A stretch of DNA of 64,000 nucleotides from Macropodus opercularis (taxonomy: Eukaryota > Chordata > Actinopteri > Anabantiformes > Osphronemidae). The translations under genes were made by a program, and so were the position numbers. The notes under the pieces were generated by a model, which was not told where the DNA came from, searched no databases, and saw nothing but the letters and a program-made list of their open reading frames with translations. How positions within the stretch are numbered: position 1 is the first letter of the stretch; every line of letters starts with the position of its first letter. The stretch covers positions 17,316,501-17,380,500 of the forward strand of contig CM061097.1 in NCBI GenBank assembly GCA_030770545.1, given 5' to 3'. Below, piece after piece: positions 12,547 through 22,700 of this stretch.

Positions 12547-13262
12547 GTGAGAGAGACTGACGCAGCTGGAGACGACGAGAGGACTAAGAGATCTCCCACA
12601 GCCACTGGGTGGAAGGCAGTTTCTGCTGCTGGTGACCGTGGCAGCGAGGACTTGAAGGAGCAGGAGAAAGTGAATGGAGATATGACCCATAATCCCGCTG
12701 GGAAACCAGTGACGTCATCCAGAGTGAAGGAGGCACGTGAGGATATTCTGCCTGGCAGCCTGGTTGCAGTCATCATCAGTGGTTTGCCACCATCTCAGAG
12801 CAAACTAAGAGAAGCTGGGAGACTGTGTAACATGTCATGTGATCATTTCACTGGTCATGTGGTGGATGCTGTAACAAAGTTGTTTGCTAATCCGTCCATC
12901 AGAAGCAGACAGATAAGGAGCCAGCAAACGAACTGGAACACCAGCCGTCGAAGAAGAAGAAGAGGAAAAGACAGGCACTAGTGACCCCTGCTGAACCAGC
13001 CCGAGCGCTTCAGACATCAGCTACGACACCCGTCATGGCCGAGGCCCAGGTGAAATACATCCAGCCAGGATGGTGGACAGGACCTCCAAGGATGAGAGGA
13101 GGGTTTCCTACCGGCCGGGGCAGAGGAGCCGGACGAGAAAGTGCAGGAGCTGGAAGATGTTACAGCTGTGGAAGACTTGGACATGTAAGAGATCAGTGTC
13201 CTACGTGGCTTAGTGGCAAACTCCACCTGAATGAACCAAGGAGACGAAGGCAGAATCCCTGA
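12547..13262 (+). pseudogene. ERV gag-like remnant with CCHC zinc knuckle
   Basis: Two overlapping frames, 12547-12981 (144 codons) and 12981-13262 (93 codons). Before the frameshift there is a Lys/Arg-rich tract. After it come a Gly/Arg-rich stretch and one zinc knuckle at 13158-13199 with spacing C-X2-C-X4-H-X4-C, the form found in retroviral nucleocapsid. Aligned to block B, A lacks one base near 12889, which causes the frameshift. Nothing downstream continues as an open protease or pol frame; stops follow at once. Other LTR elements also have this knuckle, so retroviral origin rests partly on the pol-like stretch further right. It is non-functional. Confidence 0.6.
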
Positions 13263-13974
13263 GACGCTGGGATCTGAGGATATTGGCTGTCATCAAAATC
13301 AGCCTGTGACCAGCAGTCGTTGCTGGAAGGAAGACTGTGCCGTCCACGGATTAAAAAAAAAAGAAAAAAAAAGGAAAAGCATTGGCACAGACAAAAATAA
13401 AATAAAATAGAATAAAAAAAGAATAGAATCGCGGTGAAGCAACTGCATGTTGTCAATGACATTCATGATCTTTGCACTTTGCTGACATAGCAGTGGACTT
13501 TATCAAAGCCAGCAGCATCACAGTCTGCATGTTCGTCCCGCTGCACAGCCCATTATTTAAAGACAGATTCTGAAGATCAGCGTTTATTTAAAAAAATAGA
13601 AAGAAAGTATTTTATCAAGAAAATTCACACATTATCTTATTAGCAGAGCACAAGCTGAGATAGTTAGGCCCCATGACTTGAAAAAAGAAATTAAAAAAAT
13701 GAATGATAATAAAAAAATATATATTTTTTTAAAAACACCACTTAGTCTAATAATAAGTGTAGATAGATGCATGTATGAGGGTAAAGCTTAGAGTCCCCTT
13801 AGAATCCAAGCTGAGGTTCCAGATCCACATGCTCTGGTGTCGGATGTTCTACCTGATGCTCAGTGGTTCAGTGGTTGACCTGTGTTCTGGGTTTTCAGGG
13901 TGATACTGAGTGACGACAGTTGACACCTTCTTTGAATTCACAGGTCGATGAGTGTTCACCTAGTCTGGAAACGT
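13263..13974. other. Stop-rich, A-rich spacer inside the ERV fragment
   Basis: No coding frame is supported. It contains A-rich runs at about 13353-13375, 13396-13430 and 13685-13735. In block B, about 275 bp corresponding to 13704-13978 are missing. Confidence 0.45.
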
Positions 13975-14420
13975 GTCACGTGGGTTCCATCACTTTGATG
14001 TCACTGCTGGCTGACAGAGGCCATAAAGCATCTCTGAGTAAGCTTCAATACTGAAAAGACCAAGTGGAGTATTTGGGGAGGTTGATCACACAGGGAACTT
14101 GCGCTGTGTCACCATCTCAACTGGAAACTGTGTCTAAGGCTCCCAAACCAACCACAGTCCGGGAAATGCTGACTTTCTTAGGGATGACAGGCTGCAGAGT
14201 AGACTGGATAGATGGGTATTGAACAACTGTGCAACCCCTGAGAGAGACGATAAAAACTGAGGGAGCTGGAAAGTTATGGGGAAAACTTGTGTGGACCCCA
14301 GAGGGTCACATGTCATTTGAAACCATTAAAGTGTAGTTGCAGCAGGAAACTGCTTTGGTTCTACCAGAATATGAGAACACGTCACTAGTGTGTGTTGCTC
14401 GTTAAACAGACAGCATGAAC
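13975..14420 (+). pseudogene. ERV pol-like remnant (RT connection region)
   Basis: Plus-strand translation shows, with stops and frame changes, the order of landmarks at the end of a retroviral RT domain: a GHKASLSKLQ-like piece near 14021, a short piece with an LITQG-like core near 14080, an REMLTFLGM piece near 14160 and a WTPEGH piece near 14293. The order and spacing match the RT thumb and connection of class I (gamma/epsilon-type) retroviruses as I know them. The catalytic YXDD region, RNase H active site and integrase are not present. In block B only the first third survives. Confidence 0.5.
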
Positions 14421-15540
14421 GGGCCTAAAGAAAGAGTGTGGCAACGTGTGTGTAGCTCAGAACATGTTACTCTATGGTTCGACTGCTGGTTGAAGTTAAT
14501 TGAGTGGCAGAGTTGCATTAACGATAACAGTATTACACATGTGTGTGTGTGCAGGATTAACATTGCATGAAGCTTTGCTTGAGTGACTAATGGTGACTAA
14601 TTGATCAGAGATCTCATGAAAATCATTAAAATAATTTACACTTGAGTGTTTTCTGCAGGAAAAAATCATGGAACCAGCTCACGTGCACGATAAAACCTGA
14701 GCTCATGACATAAAGAACCGACTGACTGACTGAAACAAGGTTCCACAGACTGACCATGAGAAATGTCTGACGTTTGTTGGTGTTGTTGTCATATAATGTA
14801 ATAATTTCCCATATTAGCTCAATCTTAAACCCAAGCAAGGAGCTGGTTGTTATTCATGACAGGTTCAGCTGTTCCAGACTGAATGTTGTGTTTTTTTTGT
14901 AAACCTGGAGCTCACCCTAACAACTTGGGTTCACTCTCTCTAGGGCACCGCAGCAGTGGACCCCATCACACCAACTAACGTTCACAACTCTCTCCCACAG
15001 GTCATGTTAGTATGAGAGGAGGGTGTGGAGTCGGATTGATGCATTAACACCCCCATAGGTTTCAGCTGCGATGCATGTGTTGCGCTATTGTCTATGTGCC
15101 TCTCAGCTATCTGCTCTCAGGTTAAAGCTGCAGTAACAGTCCAGGCGCTGGAGTGATCTGGACACAGAGGATTCGTATCCTGGATCGTGTAGAGGAAAAG
15201 ATTATACCAGACGCCCTTGAGCTATCAGAGCCGATCTCCTAGAAGTAACCAGTCCGTCATAGAGGGTGGCCGACGCCTCATGTCAGCAGCCTGGGTAACT
15301 AATTGCAGGAACCAATCACGGTCAGTAACCAATGAAGAAAACAACACTGACTGAAGTTTTAGGGCGACATCAGCATGACGCGATACAGAAGGAAGGAGAA
15401 AGGAGACAACCTCAGTGGAGCCATACACGGAACACAAATCGCAGTGCAGCTCCTATAGATCATCTGTTCATTGCAAGTATTATAAAGAGGAAATATCGTA
15501 TAAACGAGGAAAGAAAAAGCTAAGCTACACAGTGACTTGA
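14421..15540. other. Unassigned 3' part of the ERV fragment
   Basis: Shared with block B (about 47355-48600). It includes a short TG repeat near 14541 and a 63-codon frame at 15332-15523 that is also open in B. Because B is a copy of A, that conservation says little about function. I could not recognise env or LTR features with confidence. A near-perfect 25-bp palindrome at 15548-15572 marks the junction with the Tx1 LINE and is absent from B. Confidence 0.4.
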
Positions 15541-15572
15541 TTAGATGTTCATATCCAGCTGCTGGATATGAA

Positions 15573-16140
15573 TGTCCTCTGCTGCTCCTCTGCTGCTCCT
15601 CAGACAGCTTCTTCTCTGTAATAGCAAACAGGGGTTCAAAATTGTGTGGGGTGATCTCTTGTGACTGAAAGAGGGTTGCATAAAAGTCATGCACTTCCTG
15701 TAGTATCTCCGATGGGTCTGTGGTCGTATTCCCATCTCCGTTGGTCAATGTCTGGATCATCATGCTCCTCTGCCAGGCCCAGGAAATAAGCAGTGCAGCT
15801 CTCCCCCTCCGCCAGGTATCGAGCTCTACTTCTGATTGCAGCTCCTCTACACCGTTCCTTCTCCACATCTTTTAACTGTTCTCTAATGTGTATGTAAGAG
15901 TCTATGGAGTAATCTGGGGTCGTGTCAATGTTGCTTGCCTCCAGCTCCAGTTGGTCCCTCAGAGCAGCCTCCTCCCACAGCAACTTCCATTTCCGCTCCC
16001 TACTGTACTTGATGCTGATTGTTCTGACTTTAGTCTTGACATATTCCCACCAACTGGAGACATCCTCTATAAAGGGCAAGTCAGCCGCCATCTTTGTCAG
16101 GAGTGCACGTACCTTGTCTTGGTAATACTTTTCTGACAAC
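15573..16140 (-). pseudogene. Tx1-like LINE ORF2, segment before RT
   Basis: The minus-strand frame 15687-16139 (150 codons) carries the linker between endonuclease and RT typical of L1/Tx1-clade ORF2, including SRARYLAEGESCTAYFLGL near 15775-15840. A second frame continues with TNGDG, a DPSEILQEVHDFYATLF piece and EITPH. This region comes just before RT motif 1 in such proteins. The frame then ends at the ERV junction, so the catalytic RT core is lost. The counterpart in B is 48660-49227. Confidence 0.7.
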
Positions 16141-16575
16141 AGGGATGTATTGAGGCTCCACGAACCCCCACCGTGTGCCGTGCATGCTTCATTTAACCTG
16201 AAGGTGAGATAAGCGTGGTCACTCCAGGTGTTGAAGGTGTATTATATGTCTGAAATATCCCTGGCCGCCTGTGCAGAAACTAAAGAGAATTCGAATCTGG
16301 ATTGCTTCAACGTGTTGAGCACACGTTGCCTGCGTGAGAACCTTCTGGCATGTGGGTGCATGACTCTCCGGATGTCAACAAGGCCATGTGTGTGAATGAG
16401 ATTATAGAGGGCTATCCGACTGGTGTCACCTGTGAACACATTATTACTGGAGACATCAGCCCCTGTGAGGGCTACATTGAAATCCCCAACTAAGAAACAG
16501 TCTCCTGTACAAAACTGTGACAGCCGTTGAAAAAAAACCCTCCTGTGCATTTCTATGTTTGGTGCATATACATTC
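16141..16575 (-). pseudogene. Tx1-like LINE endonuclease, C-terminal half
   Basis: The minus-strand frame 16242-16613 contains VYAPN (16557-16571) and GDFN (16476-16487), hallmarks of the apurinic-like endonuclease domain of LINE ORF2. A frameshift later, the terminal SDH catalytic motif is readable at 16215-16223. The N-terminal part of the domain lies on the far side of the L2 insertion, at 18842-18935, where the frame YRLIVCKF...YTLL resumes. L2 interrupts the gene exactly between YTLL and NVYAPN. This domain would nick target DNA to prime reverse transcription. It is inactive here. Confidence 0.75.
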
Positions 16576-18278
16576 GACTTTATGAATTTCTTTACCAATA
16601 AAATCATAACCATTAGAGAAAAGATTGATCAGAATCTGTCAACAAAAGTCATAGACCGATCTGCAGATCCAACAGCCTTAGATCTCCTGGTTAGACCTAT
16701 GTCTTACTTAAACTGTTTTTCCCCCATAGATCACACTGAGTTAACTTCAATAATTAACTCTGCTAAATCAGCTACTTGTTTCTTAGACCCCATCCCAACC
16801 AGACTACTCAAAGAAGATTTTCCATTAATCAGCACGTCCATATTAAATCAAATCAACCAATCTCTGTTTACAGGCTACGTACAACAGGCTTTTAAGGTTG
16901 CTGTGGTCAAACCTTTATTGAAAAAAACTACTCTTGACCCTAGAGAACTTGCAAATTATAGGCCTATATCCAATCTGCCCTTTGTTTCTAAAGTTCTTGA
17001 AAAAAAACGTAGCTAAACAACTATGTGACCACCTGCCTAGAAATGACCTATATGAAGATTTCCAGTCAGGATTCAGATTACATCATAGCACAGAAACAAC
17101 TCTGATTAGAGTCAATAATGATCTTCTCACAGCTTCAGACAATGGTCTAGTTTCTGTACTTGTCCTGTTAGATCTTAGTGCAGCATTTGATACGGTAGAT
17201 CACAAGATTCTATTGCAGAGACTGGAACATAGCATTGGGATTAAAGGAAAAGCACTGGGATGGTTTAAATCTTATCTGTTAAACAGATTCCAATTTGTCC
17301 ATGTTCATGATCAATCCTCCATCCTCACAGGAATTAGCTTTGGAGTTCCACAGGGTTCTGTGCTTGGTCCAATACTTTTCAGTCTTTACATGTCTCCCCT
17401 TGGTAATATAATTAGAAAACATTCGATAAATTTCCACTGCTATGCAGATGATACTCAGTTATATTTGTCCATGAAACCAGAGGAAACAAACCAATTAGTC
17501 AAACTTGTTTAAAGGATATCAAATCCTGGATGTCCCATAACTTTCTACAACTGAATTCAGACAAAACTGGGGTTATTATAATTGGTGCTAAAAACCAGAG
17601 AGAGACTCGTTATTAAATCAGATGGTTACTCTGGATGGCATAACGTTAGCTTCAAGTTCCACTGTGAGGAACCTTGGTGTCATTGTTGACCAAGATCTGT
17701 CCTTTACACCTTATATTAAAGAAATCTCTAGAACCGCCTACTTCCACCTGAGGAATATTGCTAAAATTAGGAGCATCCTCTCACAGAGTGATGCTGAAAA
17801 ATTAATCCATGCATTTGTTACCTCTAGGCTTGACTACTGTAACTCGCTACTCATAGGCTGTCCCAATAACTCTTTGAAAATCCTCCAACTAATTCAAAAT
17901 GCTGCAGCCAGAGTTCTGACTGGATTTATGAAGAGAGATCACATCTCTCCAACATTAGCTTCTCTGCATTGGCTCCCTGTCAAATCTAGGATAGAATTCA
18001 AAATTCTTCTCCTCACCTACAAAGCTCTTCATAATAAAGCTCCATCTTATCTTAAAGACCTCATCGCTCCTTATGCTCCAAACAGAACGCTTCGTTCCCA
18101 GAGCGCTGGTCTACTTGTGGCTCCTAGAGTTTCTAAATGTAGAACGGGAGGCAGAGCATTTAGCTACCAAGCTCCTCTCCTATGGAACCAGCTTCCAGTC
18201 CAGGTTCGAGAAGCAGACACCCTCTCTAGTTTTAAAACTAGGCTTAAAACCTTTCTTTTTGACAAAGCATATAGTTAG
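16576..18278 (+). pseudogene. L2 ORF2 reverse transcriptase, broken
   Basis: Three frames make up the remnant: up to 17016, 16934-17512, and 17622-18278. RT motifs appear in order: ANYRPISNLPF (16951-16983), FQSGFRLHHSTET near 17060, LDLSAAFDTVDH (17168-17203), GVPQGSVLGP (17342-17371) and the catalytic YADD (17441-17452). The C-terminal domain includes SRLDYCNSLL, LHWLPVKSRIEFK and PLLWNQLP. An extra base in the A run near 17000 shifts the frame relative to B. A 7-bp loss near 17507 relative to B breaks it again. All three catalytic Asp positions survive in sequence, but the gene cannot make one protein. Confidence 0.85.
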
Positions 18279-18837
18279 AGATGGTTCTGATCACTCTGAA
18301 CCATCTCTTAGTTAAGCTGCTATAGACTTAGACTGCTGGGGGACGTCCTTCATTCACTGAGCTCTTTCTCTCTTCTATCCGCCAACATGCCTCCATTTCC
18401 ACATGTGACTAACTTTGTCTCTTTTCTCTCCTAGTTGTGCTTGTCCCCTTCTGTCTCTCTCTATCCTCATCTACAGGTATCATCAGACTCAGAGTCGTGT
18501 GTCTCCAGTGTGCAGTTGCAGGTCCAAACATTCTGCCTGTGTTCTGTTGATGCTTGTTTTGTTGTGGTTGTGTTCTTTTCTCTCTTCTCTATCCCCTCAC
18601 CCCAACCGGTCAAGGCAGATGGCCGCCCACACTGAGCCTGGGTCTGCTGGAGGTTTCTTCCTCGTTAGAGAGGGAGTTTTTCCTCCACTGTTGCTATTTA
18701 AATGTACAATTTATCGATTGGCTACAATTAAAAGCTTGCTCTATGTGGGAATTGTTGGGTTTAGTTGTAAAGTGCCTTGAGATAACTGATGTTGTGAATT
18801 GGCGCTATATAAATAAAGTTGAATTGAATTGAATTGA
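18279..18837 (+). other. L2 3' UTR and tail
   Basis: A C/T-rich 3' UTR with the fish L2 landmarks GGCAGATGGCCGCCCACACT (18617-18636), GGAGGTTTCTTCCTCGTTAG and GGGAGTTTTTCC. A conserved terminal hairpin region and the TTGAATT repeats close the element. The tail is the part recognised by the L2 RT. Short frames here are chance. Confidence 0.75.
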
Positions 18838-18841
18838 ATTC

Positions 18842-19123
18842 AGTAATGTATATGTGGATGATTGAATCGTGAACTTGCACACTATCAGTCTGTACCTTTT
18901 CTCTGTATCACTGTAGACGTGTTGAATATTAAGTACTGAATCCCTCCTAAATCCACCTCCTGTCAGCTATCCGACTGGTGTCACCTGTGAACACCCTCGC
19001 CTGTCGATTATGGATTACCCGAAAATATTCTGAGCCTAAGGCAGTGTCAAATTTGGTGGAATAAGGTAGCGACTGCACGTCGTTGTTAAATTTCACCTTA
19101 ACAAATCTCGTCCCATCTGCGAT
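18842..19123 (-). pseudogene. Tx1-like LINE: endonuclease N-part joined to ORF1 C-part
   Basis: Minus-strand reading from 18935 down to 18842 gives YRLIVCKF and YTLL, the endonuclease strand that leads into VYAPN beyond the L2. From 19123 down to about 19000 the ORF1 continues with DGTRFVKVKF, LPYSTKF and EYFRVIHNRQ. The C-terminus of ORF1, the start of ORF2 and the endonuclease N-terminus are missing, so the LINE has an internal deletion. The sequence at 18966-18994, where B keeps the start of an ORF1 zinc knuckle, is replaced in A by a 29-bp copy of 16411-16439. The TTAA used by piggyBac in block B lies at about 18931-18934 and is unoccupied here. Confidence 0.65.
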
Positions 19124-19495
19124 TTACCACATGGGCCACATGCGTCTTCTTATCTGGGAAACGGCTTCAACTCCCCAGATATGCAGTTTCATGAGGATGT
19201 CCTCATCCGTGATGTAAACCGGTAAACCAAGAAAGGATACAACAAGTACGTCATTCACAAGATCCCTTGCCATAACTGTCACGTTTCCAATCTTGAATCC
19301 ATCTAACAGCTTTTCTTTTCCTGTCGAATGACTCATTGTGATTTCATATTTAGTGGCTCCAGTGCATCTCCGTGCAACCAAGCCCCCACACATCTCCCGT
19401 ACAAACTTCATTAATTCCATCGGTGTGACGCTTCCATCACCCTCCAGTTCCACACAAACCATGAGATCTTCTTTATATGAAGGCCCTTCAGCCAT
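19124..19495 (-). pseudogene. Tx1-like LINE ORF1, N-terminal part
   Basis: A minus-strand frame of 123 codons starting MAEG. It contains VVSFLGLPVYITDEDILMKL, then WGVEAVSQIRRR, a pattern I associate with the RNA-binding ORF1 of Tx1-clade LINEs (an RRM-like domain followed by CCHC knuckles). ORF1 proteins bind LINE RNA and form the retrotransposition particle. The frame stops at RRMWPMW; beyond the stop, ORF1-like sequence goes on in the same direction. The B counterpart (54158-54529) also stops just after RRMWP, so the break is probably older than the duplication. Confidence 0.7.
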
Positions 19496-19718
19496 CCTCC
19501 CTCCCGTATCGTTACACCTGTCCTCGTCCTGTTGCCTCGCAGTCTTCGAGTCGAGTCCCCATCATGGCGTATGTTCCAGGTGTTCCACCCCCCCCCAGCC
19601 AGCAGCCGCAGCTGGCGGCTGAAGAAAGGGAAGAAGGATGAGAAAACGAAGATAAAGTCCAAAAATTACCTTGATGTAAGCCCAATGAAAATGAAAAAAG
19701 CTAAACAGCTTTAAAAAA
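19496..19718 (-). other. Tx1-like LINE 5' UTR and junction with satellite
   Basis: About 220 bp upstream of ORF1 on the minus strand, with a C-run near 19590 and an A-rich end. CATATG at 19719-19724 then leads into satellite sequence (GACCAAAG). The same junction occurs in block B at 54762-54767. Confidence 0.6.
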
Positions 19719-22700
19719 CATATGACCAAAGTATTGTTCTTTTGGTCTCAAATGCACAGAACCGGCGATTCCAAGCGTTGATTCTAGACATTGATTCTAG
19801 CCATGATCCACATACATCCCCAATGAAGTTTTTGTGCTAGATATGATACAAATACATCCCTGAAGCAGGCAAACACCTTTAAAATGCATTTAAATAACTT
19901 TGCTTAAAGTAGTGTTCTTTTGGTCTAAAACGCACAGAACAGGCGATTCTAAGCGTTTTGGCACTGTTTCCAGCCTCAGTGATGCTTTAAGTTGCTGCAT
20001 CTTAATGCAATCAATGCTGATGAAGTTTTTGTGCTAGATATGATCCAAATACATCCCTGAGGCAGGCAAACACCTTTAAAATGCATTTAAATCACTTTGA
20101 CCAAAGTAGTGTTCTTTTGGTCTGAAATGCACAGAACAGGCGATTCTAAGCGTTTTGACACTGTTTCCAGCCCCAGTGATGCTTTAAGTTTCTGCATTTT
20201 AATGCAACCAATGCTGATCAAGTTTTTGTGCTAGATATGATCCAAATACATCCCTGAGGCAGGCAAACACCTTTAAAATGCATTTAAATCACTTTTACCA
20301 AAGTAGTGTTCTTTTGGTCTGAAATGCACAGAACAGGCGATTCTAAGCGTTTTGGCACTGTTTCCAGGCTTAGAGATGCATTAGGCTGCTGTATCTTAAT
20401 GCAAGCAATGCCAAAGAAGTTTTTGTGCTAGATATGATACAAATACATCCCTAAAGCAGGCAAACACCTTTAAAATGCATTTAAATCACTTTTACTAAAG
20501 TAGTGTTCTTTTTGTCTGAAATGAACAGAACAGGCGATTCTAAGCGTTTTGACACTGTTTCCAGCCTCAGTGATGCTTTTAGTTGCTGCATCTTAATGCA
20601 AGCAATTCCAATCAAGTTTTTGTGCTAGATATGATACAAATACATCCCTGAAGCAGGCAAACACCTTTAAAATGCATTTAAATCACTTTTACTAAAGTAG
20701 TGTTCTTTTGGTATGAAATGCACAGAACAGGCGATTCTAAGCGTTTTGACACTGTTTCCAGCCTCAGTGATGTTTTAAGTTGCTGCATCTTAATGCAAGC
20801 AATTCCAATCAAGTTTTTGTGCTAGATATGATCCAAATACACCCCTGAAGCAGGCAAACACCTTTTTAAATGCAGTAAAATCACATTCACTAAGGTAGTG
20901 TTCTTTTGGTATGAAATGCACAGAACAGGCGATTCTAAGCGTTTTGGCACTGTTTCCAGCCTCAGTGATGCTTTCAGTTGCTGCATCCTAATGCAAGCAA
21001 TGCTGATGAAGTTTTTGTGCTAGATATGATCCAAATACATCCCTGAAGCAGGCAAACACCTTTAAAATGCATTTAAATCACTTTGACCAAAGTAGTGTAC
21101 TTTTGGTCTTAAATGCACAGAACAGGCGATTCTAAGCGTTTTGACACTGTTTCCAGCCTCAGTGATGCTTTAAGTTGCTGCATCCTAATGCAAGCAATGC
21201 TGATGAGGTTTTTGTGCTAGATATGATCCAAATACATCCCTGAAGCAGGCAAACACCTTAAAAATGCATTTAAATCACTTTGACCAAAGTAGTGTTCTTT
21301 TGGTCTGAAATGCACAGAACATGCGATTCTAAGCGTTTTGACACTGTTTCCAGCCTCAGTGATGCTTTAAGTTGCTGCATCTTAATGCAAGCAATTCCAA
21401 TCAAGTTTTTGTGCTAGATATGATACAAATACATCCCTGAAGCAGGCAAACATCTTTAAAATGCATTTAAATCACTTTGACCAAAGTAGTGTTCTTTTGG
21501 TCTGAAATGCACAGAACAGGCGATTCTAAGCGTTTTGGCACTGTTTCCAGGCTTAGAGATGCATTAGGCTGCTGTATCTTAATGCAAGCAATTCCAATGA
21601 AGTTTTTGTGCTAGATATGATACAAATACATCCCTAAAGCAGGCAAACACCTTTAAAATGCATTTAAATCACTTTTACTAAAGTAGTGTTCTTTTGGTCT
21701 GAAATGCACAGAACAGGCGATTCTAAGCGTTTTGGCACTGTTTCCAGCTTTAGAGATGAATTAGGCTGCTGTATCTTAATGCAACCAATGCTGATCAAGT
21801 TTTTGTGCTAGATATGATCCAAATACATCCCTGAGGCAGGTAAACACCTTTAAAATGCATTTAAATCACTTTGACCAAAGTAGTGTTCTTTTGGTCTGAA
21901 ATGCACAGAACAGGCGATTCTAAGCGTTTTGACACTGTTTCCAGCCTCAGTGATGCTTTAAGTTGCTGCATCTTAATGCAAGCAATTCCAATCAAGTTTT
22001 TGTGCTAGATATGATACAAATACATCCCTGAAGCAGGCAAACACCTTTAAAATGCATTTAAATCACTTTGACCAAAGTAGTGTTTTTGTGGTCTGAAATG
22101 CACAGAACAGGCGATTCTACGCGTTTTGACACTGTTTCTAGCCTCAGTGATGCTTTCAGTTGCTGCATCCTAATGCAAGCAATGCTGATGAAGTTTTTGT
22201 GCTAGATATGATCCAAATACATCCCTGAAGCAGGCAAACACCTTTAAAATGCATTTAAATCACTTTGACCAAAGTAGTGTTCTTTTGGTATGAAATGCAC
22301 AGAACAGGCGATTCTAAGCGTTTTGACACTGTTTCCAGCCTCAGTGATGCTTTAAGTTGCTGCATCTTAATGCAAGCAATTCCAATCAAGTTTTTGTGCT
22401 AGATATGATACAAATACATCCCTGAAGCAGGCAAACACCTTTAAAATGCATTTAAATCACTTTGACCAAAGTAGTGTTTTTGTGGTCTGAAATGCACAGA
22501 ACAGGCGATTCTACGCGTTTTGACACTGTTTCTAGCCTCAGTGATGCTTTCAGTTGCTGCATCCTAATGCAAGCAATGCTGATGAAGTTTTTGTGCTAGA
22601 TATGATCCAAATACATCCCTGAAGCAGGCAAACACCTTTAAAATGCATTTAAATCACTTTGACCAAAGTAGTGTTCTTTTGGTCTGAAATGCACAGAACA

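Larger units (their letters stand above)
12331..15540 (+). mobile_element. Endogenous retrovirus fragment in block A
   Basis: About 3.2 kb of plus-strand sequence separates two parts of the minus-strand Tx1 LINE. It contains a gag-like frame with a retroviral-type zinc knuckle, then stop-rich sequence, then a stretch resembling the RT-connection part of retroviral pol. I find no pair of LTRs flanking it, and both edges are approximate. It is a degraded remnant with frameshifts, stops and large gaps; protease, integrase and an identifiable env are not visible. Copy B is shorter through deletions. The ERV class is uncertain. Confidence 0.6.
16576..18837 (+). mobile_element. 5'-truncated L2-clade LINE in block A
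   Basis: About 2.26 kb inserted into the Tx1 endonuclease. It carries most of RT, the C-terminal domain and a 3' UTR, and ends in TTGAATT repeats (18819-18840). The 3' end (GTGCCTTGAGATAACTG, then GGCGCTATATAAATAAA) matches the conserved tail of fish L2-type LINEs. A possible 4-bp target duplication ATTC lies at 16572-16575 and 18838-18841, but it overlaps the tail repeat and is weak. The endonuclease domain of this L2 is absent. The same insertion is in block B, so it predates the block duplication. Confidence 0.85.
11195..19718 (-). mobile_element. Composite block A: Tx1-like LINE with nested ERV and L2
   Basis: An 8.5-kb interruption of the satellite. The framework is a minus-strand LINE with a T-rich tract (its poly(A) tail) at 11196-11226 and its 5' end near 19710. 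In minus-strand order it shows ORF1, a partial endonuclease, the region upstream of RT, and the ORF2 C-terminal Cys/His motif. The RT core is missing. A plus-strand ERV fragment lies at about 12340-15540 and a plus-strand L2 at 16576-18837. Block B is a diverged copy in the same orientation; the two right-hand junctions are offset by 35043 bp. The whole is a relic with no intact reading frame. Confidence 0.85.

Noticed and set aside
12981..13262. Cellular CNBP-like zinc-knuckle gene
   Set aside because: Only one CCHC knuckle, after a Gly/Arg-rich tract, with pol-like sequence downstream and disabling changes. A retroelement gag remnant fits better.
14541..14556. TG microsatellite as a functional element
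   Set aside because: Only about six units, slightly longer in B (47483). Ordinary slippage.
15888..16136. Plus-strand frames of 67 and 82 codons (also 48976-49224)
   Set aside because: Antisense shadows of the Tx1 ORF2 segment before RT, open in both blocks only because the blocks are copies.
18415..18832. Overlapping plus-strand frames of 66-121 codons (also 51246-51590)
   Set aside because: They lie in the C/T-rich L2 3' UTR; three overlapping frames without family features.
16562..18850. CATATACATT and AATGTATATG around the L2 as terminal inverted repeats
   Set aside because: They belong to the host Tx1 codons for YT and NVY on either side of the insertion. L2 LINEs have no terminal inverted repeats.
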